Below are positions 1 to 13,940 of a DNA stretch of 64,000 bases, in pieces. Under the pieces are notes generated by a model. The model was not told the origin of the DNA, searched no databases, and was given only the letters and a program-made list of their open reading frames with translations. Every line of letters starts with the position of its first letter. Position 1 is the first letter of the stretch. Position numbers and translations under genes: made by a program. Source of the DNA: Progne subis subis (lineage: Eukaryota > Chordata > Aves > Passeriformes > Hirundinidae); assembly GCA_022316685.1 (NCBI GenBank), contig JAKJHU010000039.1, positions 1,984,001 to 2,048,000 on the forward strand, written 5' to 3'.

Positions 1-130
1 AAGGGATCTTAAAGGTCATCCAGGTCCAATTCCCTGCCAAGGGCAGGAACACCTTCCACTAGACCAGGTTGCTCAAAGCTTCATCCAGCATGGCCTTGAA
101 CAGTTCCAGGGATCCACACAGTTCTCTGGG
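1..130 (-). mobile_element. CR1 LINE 3'-end fragment
   Basis: The plus strand reads AAAGGTCATCCAGGTCCAAT, then CCACTAGACCAGGTTGCTCA. This is the reverse complement of the conserved avian CR1 3' region. It is truncated by the window edge. Confidence 0.75.
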
Positions 131-327
131 TAACTAGTAGGTGCATTGTTGAGAGCAGCCGAGCTACAGAACAAGCTAATCAGTCAGGTGTTGAGGACTG
201 CAGCAATAATGTAGGAGAAGGCTGGCACTTTTTTACAGAAATACCCAAAGCATGACTTCTAATACCGTTTTTTTTGTTCTATCGTTAAGGATTTCTGTGT
301 TTTTTAAAAAAACTCTGTATCACTTAC

Positions 328-368
328 GCAACCTCCAATTTGAATTCAACCTCTAGTTCCTCCTTGGC
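328..368 (-). CDS. PLA2G4E-like: Gene C exon: short C2-end exon
   Basis: The exon is 41 nt, with acceptor GCTTTCAG and donor GC|GTAAGT. It encodes AKEELEVEFKLEV plus two bases of a split codon. Its length, phase and the LEVEF motif match gene B exon 5. It is the last gene C exon inside the window. Confidence 0.88.
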
Positions 369-1420
369 CTGAAAGCAAGAACAAGATATTAAATTAAGTA
401 GCTACATAATGCTTTGTCCCTAGTCTAAACCCAAGACCAATAGGCAATATTGAAGATACTGGTTGCAAAGAGTAGCCTATGATAAATACTTCAGACTGGG
501 TGATCTAACTCAACATTTCAGCCAGATGATTAAATTATTCCCTCCTCGTCTCCTTCTGACTTCATGATATCATCAAAACAACCTATACTTCTGTTTCTTA
601 GTGTGAAGCTGCTGCAGAAAGACAATTTGCAACTTCCTTTATTTTCTGAATTCCATCTTTGTCTTCCAACTATTCCTGGCACTGTCCTGCCATGACTTAC
701 TGTACTGGCTATTATCTGGGAAATTAAACATACTTTACACCCATTACTCTACTGTAATAAACAGAGAACAGTGTGAGTGATTCAGAATCCGTGTTATGCA
801 ACCCCAGGTAAGGCAGTGTTGATCTTTACAAGCTGGTAGTGAATAACTTAGTTTGGATACCAGATCCTGTCCCTGTTAGAAAGAAATTGCATGTGAGATA
901 TTTTCCTAATCTCATCCTTAGATCTCAAAGGGAATCAAGATTATTTTTCCCATCTTATAGATGGGAAACTGAGAAACAGAGTGAATCATCATCCATTCAT
1001 AGTGGGATATACACAAGGGCAACTTCAACTTTGCCTTTTGGGTAAAAGTAGGCACAATCAAAGGGGCAGGGAGTTATGAATTATGGGAATTACTCAATTA
1101 TGAATTACATGGTGAAAAAAAGTATACAGATTATTCACCCTGCAACAGCTGTATAGCCTTGGTGTTGCTCAGAGGTAGCTCACAATTAGATCTCTCCCTT
1201 AACTACTGCACTGTTTCAGTCCTATGATCCTCAAAAATTTATAAAGTACAAAAGAGGAGTTCAGACTCTGAATTTTTTTTTTTTTTAACACATTTTTGTG
1301 CTTATAATTTGAATGGCAATTCATATACTCGTTACTGGGGTAAGGTTCAGAAAGATTTTGAAATTGTTCTGTAACTCTCCACCAGTTTCTTAGTTGCTTT
1401 AGTTGCTTAGTTGCTCTCAC

Positions 1421-1552
1421 ATTTGGGCTAGGCCTGAAGCACAGGATCACTGTTTTTTCAAGTGTAAGTTTAGCAGTATCAAAGAGTGCACAGAGGAGAT
1501 GGTCATCTGGAGTAGCAAAATCCTCATCATATACTGTGATCTCCAGCACGTT
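1421..1552 (-). CDS. PLA2G4E-like: Gene C exon: C2 domain, calcium loop 3
   Basis: The exon is 132 nt, phase 0 to 0, with acceptor TTTTCCAG and donor AAT|GTGAGA. It encodes NVLEITVYDEDFATPDDHLL, FDTAKLTLEKTVIL and CFRPSPN. TPDDHLL is a strong family match. Confidence 0.92.
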
Positions 1553-2034
1553 CTGGAAAAAGAGGGAGAAGAATTTGTTATAGTTTCTCAGACTGGAGAA
1601 ACTCATCATTAGCTCCAGACAAAAAGTATTGCTGAGGATGTGCTTGAGAAGAAAAGTTGAGAAATTAAATATCATCCCGCTTTAGAAAAACATACTTGAA
1701 CAGCATATTCATTCTTGCCTAGTTCATTTTAATTGCTGTAACAAAATACATTGGCTATACTATACTTGGCTTGGGTAACCCTCAGATTCTGTAACCATCT
1801 TGCACTGACTCATAAGAGTCTCTCATTTCTCTAAAACTTCAAAACTGAGCTTGCTTTCTGTCCCTCCTACCTAGCACCATCGAACAGACGCAGGAACTCT
1901 GTCATCTCTGCTCTTAAACGCTTTGAGCAGTCCCTTTATCGTGTGCCATCTCTTGAACAATTCCTGGGCACAGTTCAGGAGATACATACACAAAATCTTC
2001 AGGCTGCTTCAAGCAGATAACTCTGGCTCCTTAC

Positions 2035-2171
2035 CTTGACCTGACTCTGGATTCTGAAGTAGAAGGTTTCGTTCCACACTGGATTGTCAGAGTTTCTCAC
2101 AGTTTTAGTGCGTGACCTTTCACACGTCGCAGTTGGCAGCCACAAGGACACGTAGCAATCAGCCTGGCTTA
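2035..2171 (-). CDS. PLA2G4E-like: Gene C exon: C2 domain core
   Basis: The exon is 137 nt, with acceptor CTCCCCAG and donor AAG|GTAAGG. It encodes SQADCYVSLWLPTAT, then NPVWNETFYFRIQSQVK. It is nearly the same as gene B exon 3 across the WNETFYFRIQSQVK strand. The SLWLPTA segment is the classical PLA2G4D/E/F form. Confidence 0.93.
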
Positions 2172-5100
2172 CTGGGGAGGGAGAGGCAAAACAATTGCTA
2201 AAGTGGCAAAGACAGCAGTGCTGCAGGACACTGGAAAAGTTACTGCAGCCACTGGTACCAAAACCAAACACAAGTTACTTAAAGATAAAATAGTCCATAG
2301 CTTTTCAAGATTCCCTTCTGAGAGGGAAAAAGCACAGACCACAACATGACCTAGAAGAGGAGGTGGTTTCTGTTCTTCCTTGCATGACACATCCCTAAAC
2401 CAGGAGAGTTACAGACAAGAGTGATGCTGTGTATAAAAAAAGAGGGTTCAGAATTGTTTCTTCTAGTCAGTCACTTCAGTTTCTCAACCAAAAAGCTTTC
2501 CTGTGCTCATGTGTGCATGCACACACACAAGTACACACGCACTAACCCTGAGCTGCTGTCTGGTAAGAGGGGCTGGGACCCTCCTCCACTTTTTGAGAAC
2601 AACTGCAAAAGTTCCTCATCTCTGCCTTGTCCTCAGCGATCTTCTTTGTGAGGGTTTGTGAAAGGAGCTGCAGAACTACACCTGCTATATGAGATGGCAG
2701 AGGCTTACTCCAGAAGTAGCTCATTGAATTAGACACTGGACTTTAATTGCCACCTACAGGAAGAGAGGGACCAAGTCTCTCTCCCAAAAATCAGCAGGAG
2801 AAAGTTAGTGAACCCTTACATGCCCTTTCTCACAGCCTAAACTGAGGTATATCTCAAACAGCTACAGACAAATATGCCATTTAATGTGTTTCTTCTTGGA
2901 GGTTACGAAAAGTTATTCAGCACCTTGAAAACCTCTCTGATGCAGTTCTCAACAATAAAATGATCGGCTATTATGGAAAGCAAAAGGTAACTAGCTTTGA
3001 GAATGGCTGTCCTGTCATGTGAGACTTTTGAGAGAGGTAAGTGATTGCAGCAGTAAATGGAGATGATCCTTCAGCAGCAGGTAACAGGGATCTGCTTGCT
3101 CTGCAAGCAGAGCAGGGAACAGAAGCTTGTACACTGACCTGTGGGGAAAAGCAAAACCTCGCCTGTCTGCAACAGGACCTTTTTATCTTCTTTCTTTCCT
3201 TCTCCACCAGGTTTTGCCCCATGTCACCCTACAGCTACTGACTCTCTCAAACTGGTTGGAGGCTGCATTTTATGCTGTTGAAAGTGTCCAAGAAGCCTTG
3301 CTGCTTTTCTGTCCAAGTAAATGGGAAAAAAATCCAGAACTACTTGAAAAATGATATATGCATTGCGACAGGTCAATAGACACCTAAATTATTGATTTTC
3401 TACTTTTTAACATTATAATGCAGAAACAAGAACAAAGTTTAATTCTGTCAATTTTTTTTTCTAAAAATAGTTGTGGAGAAATCAACATATTCCTACTGAG
3501 TAAAATAAAATTTCTCTGATGAAAAAATTTGTTTGGAAAATACTGAGTAGACCTTCTCCCTATCCTGCTCTATTTCACATTTCTTATCTTAGTTTGGCTT
3601 TAAAAATGGGATTCTGACAGCAACTTCACTGTACTGGCCTAGAGAGATATCATCTGCTTTAATTCTACCTTCCCACAACTCTTGTTTCTTAACCTCCTTG
3701 TGAAAAATGACTCCTTATTCACCTTATTTGCCTCTTCCTTTTTGTAGTGAGAGCTTCCATGTCCTCCTCAATAACTGCACTTTCACTCGTAGGGACTGTA
3801 GCCTAATCACTCCCTCTGGACGTAAAAGTTGTTTCAGTTGTTATTCTGTTTCCTCCGGTGTTTTTATTTATTTTTTTTTAATCTGGGAAAATCTATGCAG
3901 ACAATAATGCTTTGAAGAATTTAGAAACTGCAAAAATATGTATTTGAGTATATCTGGAAAATCCAGAAATAATACTACTGATTTTAAAATGCATTAAAAG
4001 TCTGGTTTTGTAACTACTATATTACTTTGGCTTTATCATTCAAGATCAATGACTGATGGCTGTTTGGCTGGCAAGTACTTTATTCTGGAATGATGTGATT
4101 CATCATTCCTGTATCTTAACTGTACTTTGAGATACAGAGCATATCAAGAAATCCTTAATTATATGAGTAGATGCAGCCATACTAGTCAGCTGTGTATTTA
4201 ATGCAAAATGTTGCCTCAGTTCTTCTTGCACAATCTCTTTCTACAACCTCATTATTTGCCTTGTTGCCTGACACGCAGAAGATCTGAGATGAGTTCCTGA
4301 TGAGACCTTTTTGTGTTCTTGCTTCACCACACGTGTGCCACAGCCATGGAGCAGGAGGGAGGCGAGGAGCGTGCAGCCCAGGGGTATCACCTAGGATACA
4401 GCTGTTGTTTCCCTCACTCAGAGCTGTGACACACGGAAGTCCCCTGATACACCTTCCAGAAAAACACGTGACAACCACAAGGTAGGACGGGAATTGTACT
4501 GCATTGTGGGAAATCCACATCTTTGTCTCTCGGAAAATCTTTCCAGTCTCTTCATGTGCAAGACATTATAGAGCCAATCACTGCTGCTCACAGCGAAACA
4601 GGAGAATCAAGAGAATCTCATGAGGGTTACATCATTTCCCTCCCACATTAGCTCTCAAACTAATTTCAGCATCCTTCCACAGGTAGCTCTACTTACTCGA
4701 ACAAAACAAACTGTTAACTTGTCTATTTTGTGTGAAACACCTCTCCTCAGCATGCATGTGGATAGTCCGTGTTCTTTAAGAAATCAGTGCTTTCCTTTCC
4801 ACCTTAGTCCCTTCTCACCACTTTCCTGCCACAACACACTCTTGCACAACTACAAGACTGTTGCAGAAGCCTTAGAAAGGACCAAGCATCCAGCCCTCAC
4901 TTAGCACGTTTTTTTAATGTCCTTTCAGGGTAATTAATGATGGCATTAGCCTGGTGGTAATGATTGTAAAAAGCTTTTTCCTGTTCAATTCATCTTTGTT
5001 AGAACCAAGATTGAGGACGCTGAAAGGATTTGCTCCTCCCAACCACATTTCCCAAGGTGCTACAAACCATCAGCAGAATCACTCCTTGTTTTTGAAAACA

Positions 5101-5374
5101 TGGAATGGAGTCTTTCATCTACCTCTGTCAGAAACTCTCTTTTCTTTGATAGAAAGTACTTATCCCCAGAAACACATTTAAGTCTTGGAACCAGTCAGAA
5201 AGCACAGGGAAAAGAATGAAACAGCAGCAAGAAGCAAGGACTGACCTGGTAGACAACAATTAACGTATGCAGACACTGGGTTATTTCAGAAACACTAAGA
5301 AAATGTTGCTACAAAATTATAAAAGATATCATTTGCCTCTTTCCTGAGTTACCACTAAGAATGGAGATACTTAC

Positions 5375-5447
5375 AGGCATCCACTCGCTGGAGATTTCTC
5401 ATCCGGATGATCCTTACAGTCAACAGGTAGCAAGGAGAGGATTCTAT
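5375..5447 (-). CDS. PLA2G4E-like: Gene C exon: start of the C2 domain
   Basis: The exon is 73 nt, with acceptor CCTCTCTAG and donor T|GTAAGT. It encodes IESSPCYLLTVRIIRMRNLQ, then RVDA. SPCxLLTVRxIRM is the PLA2G4E C2 start. It is the same length and phase as gene B exon 2. Confidence 0.9.
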
Positions 5448-7560
5448 CTAGAGAGGAACAGTAAAAAGGGGGTCTGAATAAGCCTTTGGTGGGAAAAAAA
5501 TTCGAATGTGCAAACTAACTGGGTGGCACAAAGCACAAATACAGTTAATAAAACTTGGGTCAATCATCTCACTATTTTGCAGATGAAGCTTCTGCTTTAA
5601 ATATGTCTAAACATTTTATATATTTCACTGTCTTTTGCTTTGTTACTCTGAGGCTCCAGGTTGCTCATGAGAGCAGAAAAGACAGGAGAAAATCCCTGAC
5701 AATTTACACAGCCCATGAGATGCTTGCAAAACCTTTCACTCTGAAATTGCTGAATCTAATCTACAACATAACTACAGTAAGTCTCTTGAACTGATTAAAT
5801 GCACCATGATGAAGTTGTCAAAATGTCATCAGTCTTAGTCACAGTTGCAGTCAATCCCCCTAGTAGCCACACATATGGTCCCATGACACTGAAAAAAAGT
5901 TCTGTGGAGAATATCTGTTGTTGGGGACTCCCAGGGATAAACCGAAGTACCACTTTTTAAGAGGTGTTTTTGCCTTCTGCTTCAAAAACATAGATTTCCT
6001 GCAATTTACAACTGTATGAGAAAAAGAGTAACAGTAATGTGAGCTTTTGTAAATCACAACTATGAGACAAGCCAATGGCTGAAAATTGTTTCCAGAGAAT
6101 TTAGGATCTAAAGATTTAGGCATGGGTTGCCTTTGGAGAAAAAAAAAATCATGCTACCGTTCTCCAAAAAACCCCTAAAGATTGAAAGTGCTTAACTTCC
6201 TTTGTTCCCTTCAAATATCCCAGCCTTAATCTTCCATAAAGCAAGTCTTTCCAGGTCTTGTGGCTGCAGGGACCTCTTCCTATTTATTATTAGAAGATAA
6301 ATGTGAGTTCCTTCTTCTAAGGAAGACGATTTCCTGCTGGCTCATTCCATAAACCTGTCTCTGGCTCAGAGCTATCTGCAAAAGGCTATTTTGACCAAGC
6401 CAATAAATAAATCAGCATTTCCTGTGGCTGTGACACATGGTTATTTCCTCACACTCCTAGAAACATTTCCACCTGCATAAGTGGTTACAGCAGAGCCCCA
6501 CAAATCATTCTTTCTGACAACTGTTATTTTTATCAACAGGTTTCCTCTAATTTTAGGAGCATCCTTCTATTTCTATAGCACTTCAGAGACTTCCTATAAC
6601 AATTATAAACAAGCAGACAAAATAGATTTTAAGACAGAAGCTGGAAAAACCTCACACCATTTTTTTTCTCAAGAGAACAGAGCAAAAGGGTTTTATTTAC
6701 AGATGGAAAGATAATTCTGCCTCTTTCATCACAACAAATTACTTTTCCAATATGTGATTAGAATCCTCTATTCCCTCCTCTAACATATCACGTTATGTTA
6801 AAATCTTTTTATAGAGCTCTTAAAAACCATTGCTGTTTCCACCCCTCTTATATGTGTCTCAAGAAGTCTATGATTTTTTTCTTTTTTTAGTGCTTCTTCA
6901 TGAAATTCAACCTACAAAATCAATTTACCTTCTATTTCAATTGTTCTCAAAAGAGAAAAAAACCCACCTTACTGAAGCTGCAAAATCTGCAGACAACTGG
7001 TGGAAGGATATGTCCTCAGAGCTACCCCATGCAAAGATACTGGTTCAGATTTTAGAAACAGTATAGCCATGTTAATACAGTTCTACACCCTGTTAATTTG
7101 CCCTTCTTCCTAGCTGGGTAATTAACAAAGGTGGATCACCACACTCACATGTTAGGAATGAGCTTAGGCACCTCAGCATATACCCTAGAAGGCAGAAACT
7201 CATTGCTGCTTAGGATCTGCATAAACATGGGGGAAACTCTCAGAGGCATTTATCTCCAGAGATTGCACAAGGTGTTGCCAGCTCCTGGATCAGCTCCAGC
7301 AACACTTCCTCTGAAAAGCAGCATTGCTTGAGTGAGAACCAACGAATTCATTATTTGCAAAGCAATCTGTGGTTCTTAGATAGGAGAAAACCTGCATTGG
7401 GGTTTCTTTTTTAAGGAATATTAGATTATTGCTGCCGTCTGATCACCTTCTTCCTGGTTCCCATGCAATGACTTCTAACATGTTAGCCAGATTTTCCCTA
7501 TCAGGCATGGGAAAATCAATTCTCAGAGATGCAGGATGCACAAAAGGATTTACAGAAATT

Positions 7561-7640
7561 TTACTATATATATATATATATATAAAACAAACAAATAAAT
7601 AAATTTTAAAAAATTTTAAAAAAATAAAAAAAAAATTTAA
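7561..7640. repeat. (TA)n microsatellite followed by A/T-only tract
   Basis: About ten TA units are followed by AAAC/AAAT and homo-A/T runs, giving roughly 80 bp almost without G or C. Confidence 0.9.
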
Positions 7641-10600
7641 AATCAGTGGCTTAACAGAAGCTACAGAAATCAGGACCTGTGCTTGCAGTAGGGGCTAGGC
7701 AGATGCCACCAGCCAGTTACCCGAAGAAAAGGCAGGAGCCAGGCGTCAGTCGTCCTGACAGCCCTGGTACCTGCCGGTAGCAAAGACAATAGGGACAGCA
7801 GAATTCACCCGGTGATCAGGCCTTGCTAGTTCTTCTGCTCCCAGGAGGATTTGCCATTTTAATTAATTCCAGTAACATCTTAAACAAAAGAAATGTATTT
7901 AAATAGCAACTGTGACAACTATAACCTGATCTACTGGGGTCTAGTTAGAGAGACAAAGAAAATAGCAGTCATACATGTATAAAACAAAAGAGAGATTCTG
8001 TTATTCTGCTTACTTAGCACCTATTATGTTATCTTTAACAACAACAACAAAAACAAAACAAAAGGCTGCTGCTTTGTCATGAGGTTCCATATACGGAGAG
8101 GCTTCCACCACAGCAAATTATCAACTTGTCAGTTTGTCTTCAACTTGGTGCCTCCCAACTTGTGCTCATGTGTGTGTAGCACAGCTGCACGCAGTACAGC
8201 ACTCTGAGGAGCCAGTGCTAGTTCCTCTGAAGTCCCAGAGAAATGAAGTTTTACTGGGATTCTCCAAACAGCAGCTCCACCCAATGCACAACAGACTTCA
8301 TAGTCCCTTCTTTTATTATGTTTCCCATAAAAAATAACAACGTGGTATGATACTTGGTACTAAGTTACTATGTTGGTAAAAGTAAGGGATTCCTCTGTCA
8401 TATGAATGATCCTCACTTTCTCCCAGTGAGGAATAAGAATTTGGAAATAGAAATTTCTCTGTCATGAGCACTCTGGTGATGCAGGCTGTTGGCATTCCTA
8501 GAACCTTTGTGCCTCAGCAGGTCTATCCCAGCCCCCTTTAAAGTCATGCTTATGTTCAGATGTAGGTATGTGTGGCATGCATCCCTCTAAAGAAGCGACT
8601 TCTGTAAATTACTCCACTAGTTTAGCTGTATAATACATCCTGTCACAAGTGGCTGTAGAGCTCCAAAATGGCAGGACTCTTTAACGAGGCAAGAGTCCAT
8701 AAGAACAGAGGGTGACTCTACATCTTTATCGTTTTGGGGGTTTTTTTTGTTTAAAAAAACCCAAAACCTTGCATTTCTCTCAGTAGCTTTCCTTCTTCAG
8801 CCTTTAGGCTTTCTCATCTAACAGACTCTGCCAGCATGGATGATTACTAGCTACATCTTTCCAGTTTGTGACATCAATAGTATGAACACACACTTCACTT
8901 ACTTACTTCACTTACTGTAGACTACCCCAGTCACACAATTATACAACAATACAGTCAAATGTGTGCTGGGTCAATGATTTTCAGGTTTTTTTAGTGTCAG
9001 GTGCTTGGTTTAGCATAGATGTTCCATCAGATAGCAGAATATTTTAGCTGCCTTCCCAAAACAGACCAGTCATTCAACAACACTGATCCAAAGAGAACTT
9101 GTTCGCTCTTGAACCTTCAGGAGCAGTCAACATATTCTCAGGCTTGATTGTTCTCTTTTTAGACTGGTATTTATTCCAAAGCAGTTATAAACTAACAGAA
9201 GAATAATGCAGAGATCCTGAAATTCATATTCAGTTTGTATGTGTGAAAACTGTATCATCATCAATAAGCAGGTACCCTCCAACCAGACACTCAGCTGCTG
9301 ATTTTCTACATGAAATGTGGAATGTCTTCCATCTGGTCTCATGAGCAGGTGGTCTTTGACATGCTGTGTGCAAAACTGTGATGAGGAAGCAAAGAAAACT
9401 ATGTGACACAGTGCACTGGTACCATAACCTTTTTCAGTGCAACTGCATTGCAAGCTATTCCACAAACCACCCTGCAAAGATCAGACATGATTTAAAAATA
9501 CCTTTAGCACAATCAATTTATTTTTAAAATGGCTGAAAAAGCCATTTTCTACACACCAACCTGAAAAAATGTGTGCTATTTATGTAACCCATGAAAAAAA
9601 CCTTCCTCTCTATCCACACATTTTTCCTGCAATCACCCAGTAATAATTCCTCCATGCGTTTCTATGTCATCTACTAGCTCAGCAGCCCTTCCTGGCAAAC
9701 AGTAGCTTCCTTGCCTTGTCTAAGGTATTCCTGCATTCCCAGCCTGGAGAAGCATTCTGTTGAGATGAAATCACTCCCAGGATGTTGCAGGGTATTTCTT
9801 TCTTCATCTCCAAGTGCTAATTTAACTAGATGGTAGCCAGGGACCTAATCATTCCCTGTGGATGGTGCATCTAGAGCTGGTGGTGTTTGAAAGTCTATCT
9901 TGAGCTGTCTGAGACCAGGTCTCCTTAAAGAGTGTGTGTAAGTTTTCTACCGTTGTAGTCAGGATGCTTCAGGCTGTGAAAATCACTCACCAATCCCTGC
10001 CCCAGCTTGCTACAGCCATGGGATGCTGTGGGATGTGGTGGGATCCCCCGTGGCAGGCTGCCCAGACCTGCTGCTCCTGGCCACCTCTCTGAAGTTCTTC
10101 CTCATTCTTGACAAAATCAGGCTCCACGATGGAAAAGATGCTCTAATTGCTTCCTTCCTTCACCTCCTCCAGGCTGGGGAGGGCACCTCAGCTGAGGGCT
10201 ATGGGGCTGTGTGTGGGCATGCTGCTGATGCTGATGATCACTGCTGCCACAGCAGTGCCTTTCAAAAGCTGTGTGTTTTGTGTGTTTTATTAGTAACATT
10301 TCTTCTCTTCTAATCAGATCACCTTTTCATGAGGAGTAGCAGAAGTCTTGGTTGGCTATCAATGAATTAAAAATGCCCACACCCAGATGGAAAAGCCCCT
10401 TTCAGGCCTACAGCCACAGTAACCCTGGTTCCAGCAGGGGAAATTTTTCCACATCCATAAGAGCATGACAGGTATATGCAAGCTCACAAGAATTGTTTCG
10501 TTCAGACGACTGCTTCCTCATACATATATCCATCATGGGACTCAGAAAACTTTTGAGGAATGAGACTATGCACATTATATTGTGCTTGAAAGACATTTCT

Positions 10601-13600
10601 AAAAACCAACACTTCAAATACTGATCAACATAAGATGGATACTCTCAGTCCACAGGGATCCCATAAATGCAGAGATATATAATTATTAAAAATAAAATCA
10701 CTATTTATTATTTATATTACTTATTATATAAATCTGCAGAGATGTTTCATTTGACTGATACCTCAGGCTAGTTGCGTAGCCCTTTCAATACTGTTAACAC
10801 TGCCTTCACCTCTTAGTGTTTGCAGATGTTTAACAATCAGACTTCTTCAGATTTTGTAAAATAGGTCTATTCAAAAACTTCCAACTGTTCAACTGCATGT
10901 TCAAAATTATTTCCATAAGTAAAACTGTATCCAGAGTAATAGGACAGTCCATCCATTAAAAAAAACCCAACAAACTAGTGCCCTTTTATAGTGCTCTGCC
11001 CTCCCTAAGTAGAACAAATATGACATAAAGAAACTGGGCTGAGCATGAACCATCTGAGGGTTGAGACTCTTTACACCTAATTCCAGATAGCTGTAAAATT
11101 AGTGTTTGCATCTAACAGCTGTTGAACATTTCTGGATTCTCATCCTGAAGTAGGCATTACCACAGAACATGCAGCACACTCTGAAAATCTCTCTTTCTGA
11201 CTACCAATTCTCAAGGGCATTTATAGGTCTATCTCAGGTACAGATGTTATGCATTCTTGATGTCAAATATAGATTAGACAAACCATATTTCAAAGTTTTG
11301 AGCTGATGGGAAGCGGCCTCATTTGATTTTATGAGGTTCATTTTTGAAGTGGGAGGTGTGCTGGGACGTGTAATTTCAGCAGTCTGTATTTTAGGCAACC
11401 CCATACCAGCACTGAGGGTGGCAGAGGAGGCACTTGGGCTTAGACCAGCTTCTGCAGCTGAGCACAGCTGCTGCTGGAGCCATGCTGCTGCAAGCACTGT
11501 TGGGTTAGGGGTGGCTCAGGAGTGTCGACTCCTGGCTTTCCAGCTGATGCTGTAGCTGTTCCTGACAGCTGTTCCTGTTCCTGGCCCCTATGGGAGACAA
11601 GGAGGCCATGTCGAGGAGCCTGGTGCCAGAGGAGACCCAGCCCTCCTGCCTGCCTCAGCTCCCATTCACATTACCGAGCCCAACCCGCACCAGAAGCAGA
11701 TGTCACAACTTGCTCCTGATCTTGCTCCTCCCATCATCTCAAGAGCTGCTTCCAGCTTCCAAAACCTAACAGAAACCAGAGCTCCTGCTTTACACAAGGG
11801 TGAGAGTTTAACCTCTTTCTCTTCTGTTTAAGGGCTGCAGCTGTCCCAGCGGCACAAACCCTGAAAGAACAAGGAGCCCATGTCTGGCAGGGAAATGAGC
11901 TATGACCTGACCTGAGATGTGATGCCTCAGCCTTATTAAAACATGACCATGGGTCATGGTGAATTCAGAACTATGCACCCAATTGCTCCCCTCCCGTTCC
12001 CTCACGTTCATTATTATATGAGACCTGCTGCAATCCTCAAATATTTTGGTAGAAACACTGATGTCTGAAATACCAGAGCTTCCTCTGCCTGTTACTTTAG
12101 AATGGGTCTAAGTACTAGCCAGTAAAACAGATTTCTTAACGCAGATAAAAATCAGCATGCTGGTGTAAACACACATGCAGTTGCTGGCAAATGTTGTCTT
12201 AGATTTCTGACAGACAATGCCTCTGAGTGGGCAGAGACCCTCATAGTTAAGTCTTCTGGTAGTTTCAGTGATGAAAAATTAATATTTGAGAAAAAAATAG
12301 GAGGAGAGGTAAATGTGTCTGTATCTTTTACATGAACGTATGATTGTTGATGTAGCCGAATAATGACCATGCAAGTGCACAGGATGGAGCGTGGAATTCT
12401 GAACACCGACAAAAACAATGTCGGTGTAATGTAACCACATGCAAACACAACTCAGTCCATCACCGATGCATTATCATGAATTTTATAATTTCATAACGTA
12501 AAAAATAATCCTTCAGTGTGAGACAGGACCAGTATAGTGGTCTAGAAGAAGGTTATGAACCTATCAGATCATTCTTTTGGTACGCTACTGTTACATCTGT
12601 CCCCTTGAAATTTCATGACCCTTAAATATCTTTGATCTAAGCCTATATCCTGAACACACAATGGAAAAACAAACACATCACTGTGTGGGATTAAGAAATA
12701 GAGATGAGAAGTTACTTGTCATAATGTATAATTATCATAAGTAATTATAACCCAGGAGCTCAAATATTTTTTCTTTCCCTCATCATGCTTTTAAGTTCCT
12801 GACCCCTTGTAAGGAACAGGTATTATACCAAAAAAATTATCCATTATTTTTTTCTGCCTCTTTTTACTATATACAGAATTCTTCATCCTAGACATGGTCC
12901 AGAATTTTAGTGTCTCCGCAGGCTGGAGATACCAGACATTGTAACCTAAATATTTGCAAGACGAAATGCCAAAATTACTCTAGACTTATTATATAATATA
13001 TCCTGTGAAAACACAGTGTAATCTTTTAACACTACTGTTTTATTGGGGTTGTTTTATAATAACAATCCTAATACTGGGAAAACACAATAGCTAGATTTTG
13101 AATAGTGGATGTGAAAAAATCCCAAAAAAATACTGTGACTATGAATAAGAATTTGTTTAAATTTGTGAGCACTTAAATTACAGCAGAACTACCTGGTAAG
13201 CAGCTTATCACAAAGCTCAGTGGTCTGCCTGTTCACAGCATGATTTCAACTTTCAGACAAAGCTCCTTTTCAGCTTTGTTTTGCCTCAGTAGAACTTGTC
13301 TGGAGGGACTTACAGTGCAAATTTTCACAGGAATTCACAGAAATCAGAAGCAGGCACTTCGTGGAACAAAATTGTTATATGAATCACTCTTCAACTTCTC
13401 CATTGACAGATAAGATATAATGCCCAGACTCAGAGCACAGTAGCAGAATGAGAACTCCCATCAAAACCAGCAATATCTAACAAAAAAACCTTTGACAGAC
13501 ACTCATGCATAAGAAATAGCCCTAGCACATTTAAGCATACCTCCTCTTACAGAATTCCACTACAGTTTCTCTCCTGATGGAGCACAGAATCATGAAAGAT

Positions 13601-13873
13601 CAGGGTTCAACAATCCAGGACTCCCTCATAAATTGCAAGGATGGAGGTCATGCTACCAAAGCCATTGTAGCAGAGCATGTCTCATCATTATTTTTGCCCC
13701 TTTCTGTCACAAAAAGTATTGTGGAACAGAACTCACCAGTTCTCACTTCTTTTACAAGTGAGGCATTAAAATACTAAATATTCAACCTGTTCCAAATAAA
13801 ATGTAACAGAGGAATAAAACATGAAATGATGGAAACTGAGCCATCTGGCCTACTTGAATGTGACTCTGCTTAT

Positions 13874-13940
13874 GGCAGGAATTTGGAACAAGATGACCTT
13901 TAAATCTGCCTTCCAACTCAAACCATTCTATGTTCAATGA
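13874..13940 (+). mobile_element. Short CR1 LINE 3'-end fragment
   Basis: The segment reads GGCAGGAATTTGGAACAAGA, then TTCCAACTCAAACCATTCTA. This matches the sense-strand 3' terminus of avian CR1, without the terminal octamer repeats. Confidence 0.6.

Noticed and set aside
1..327. Search for the next gene C exon (linker, LVTNGVLV-type)
   Set aside because: Only a CR1 fragment and intron sequence are present. In gene B this exon lies 434 bp past the previous one, which would be outside the window.
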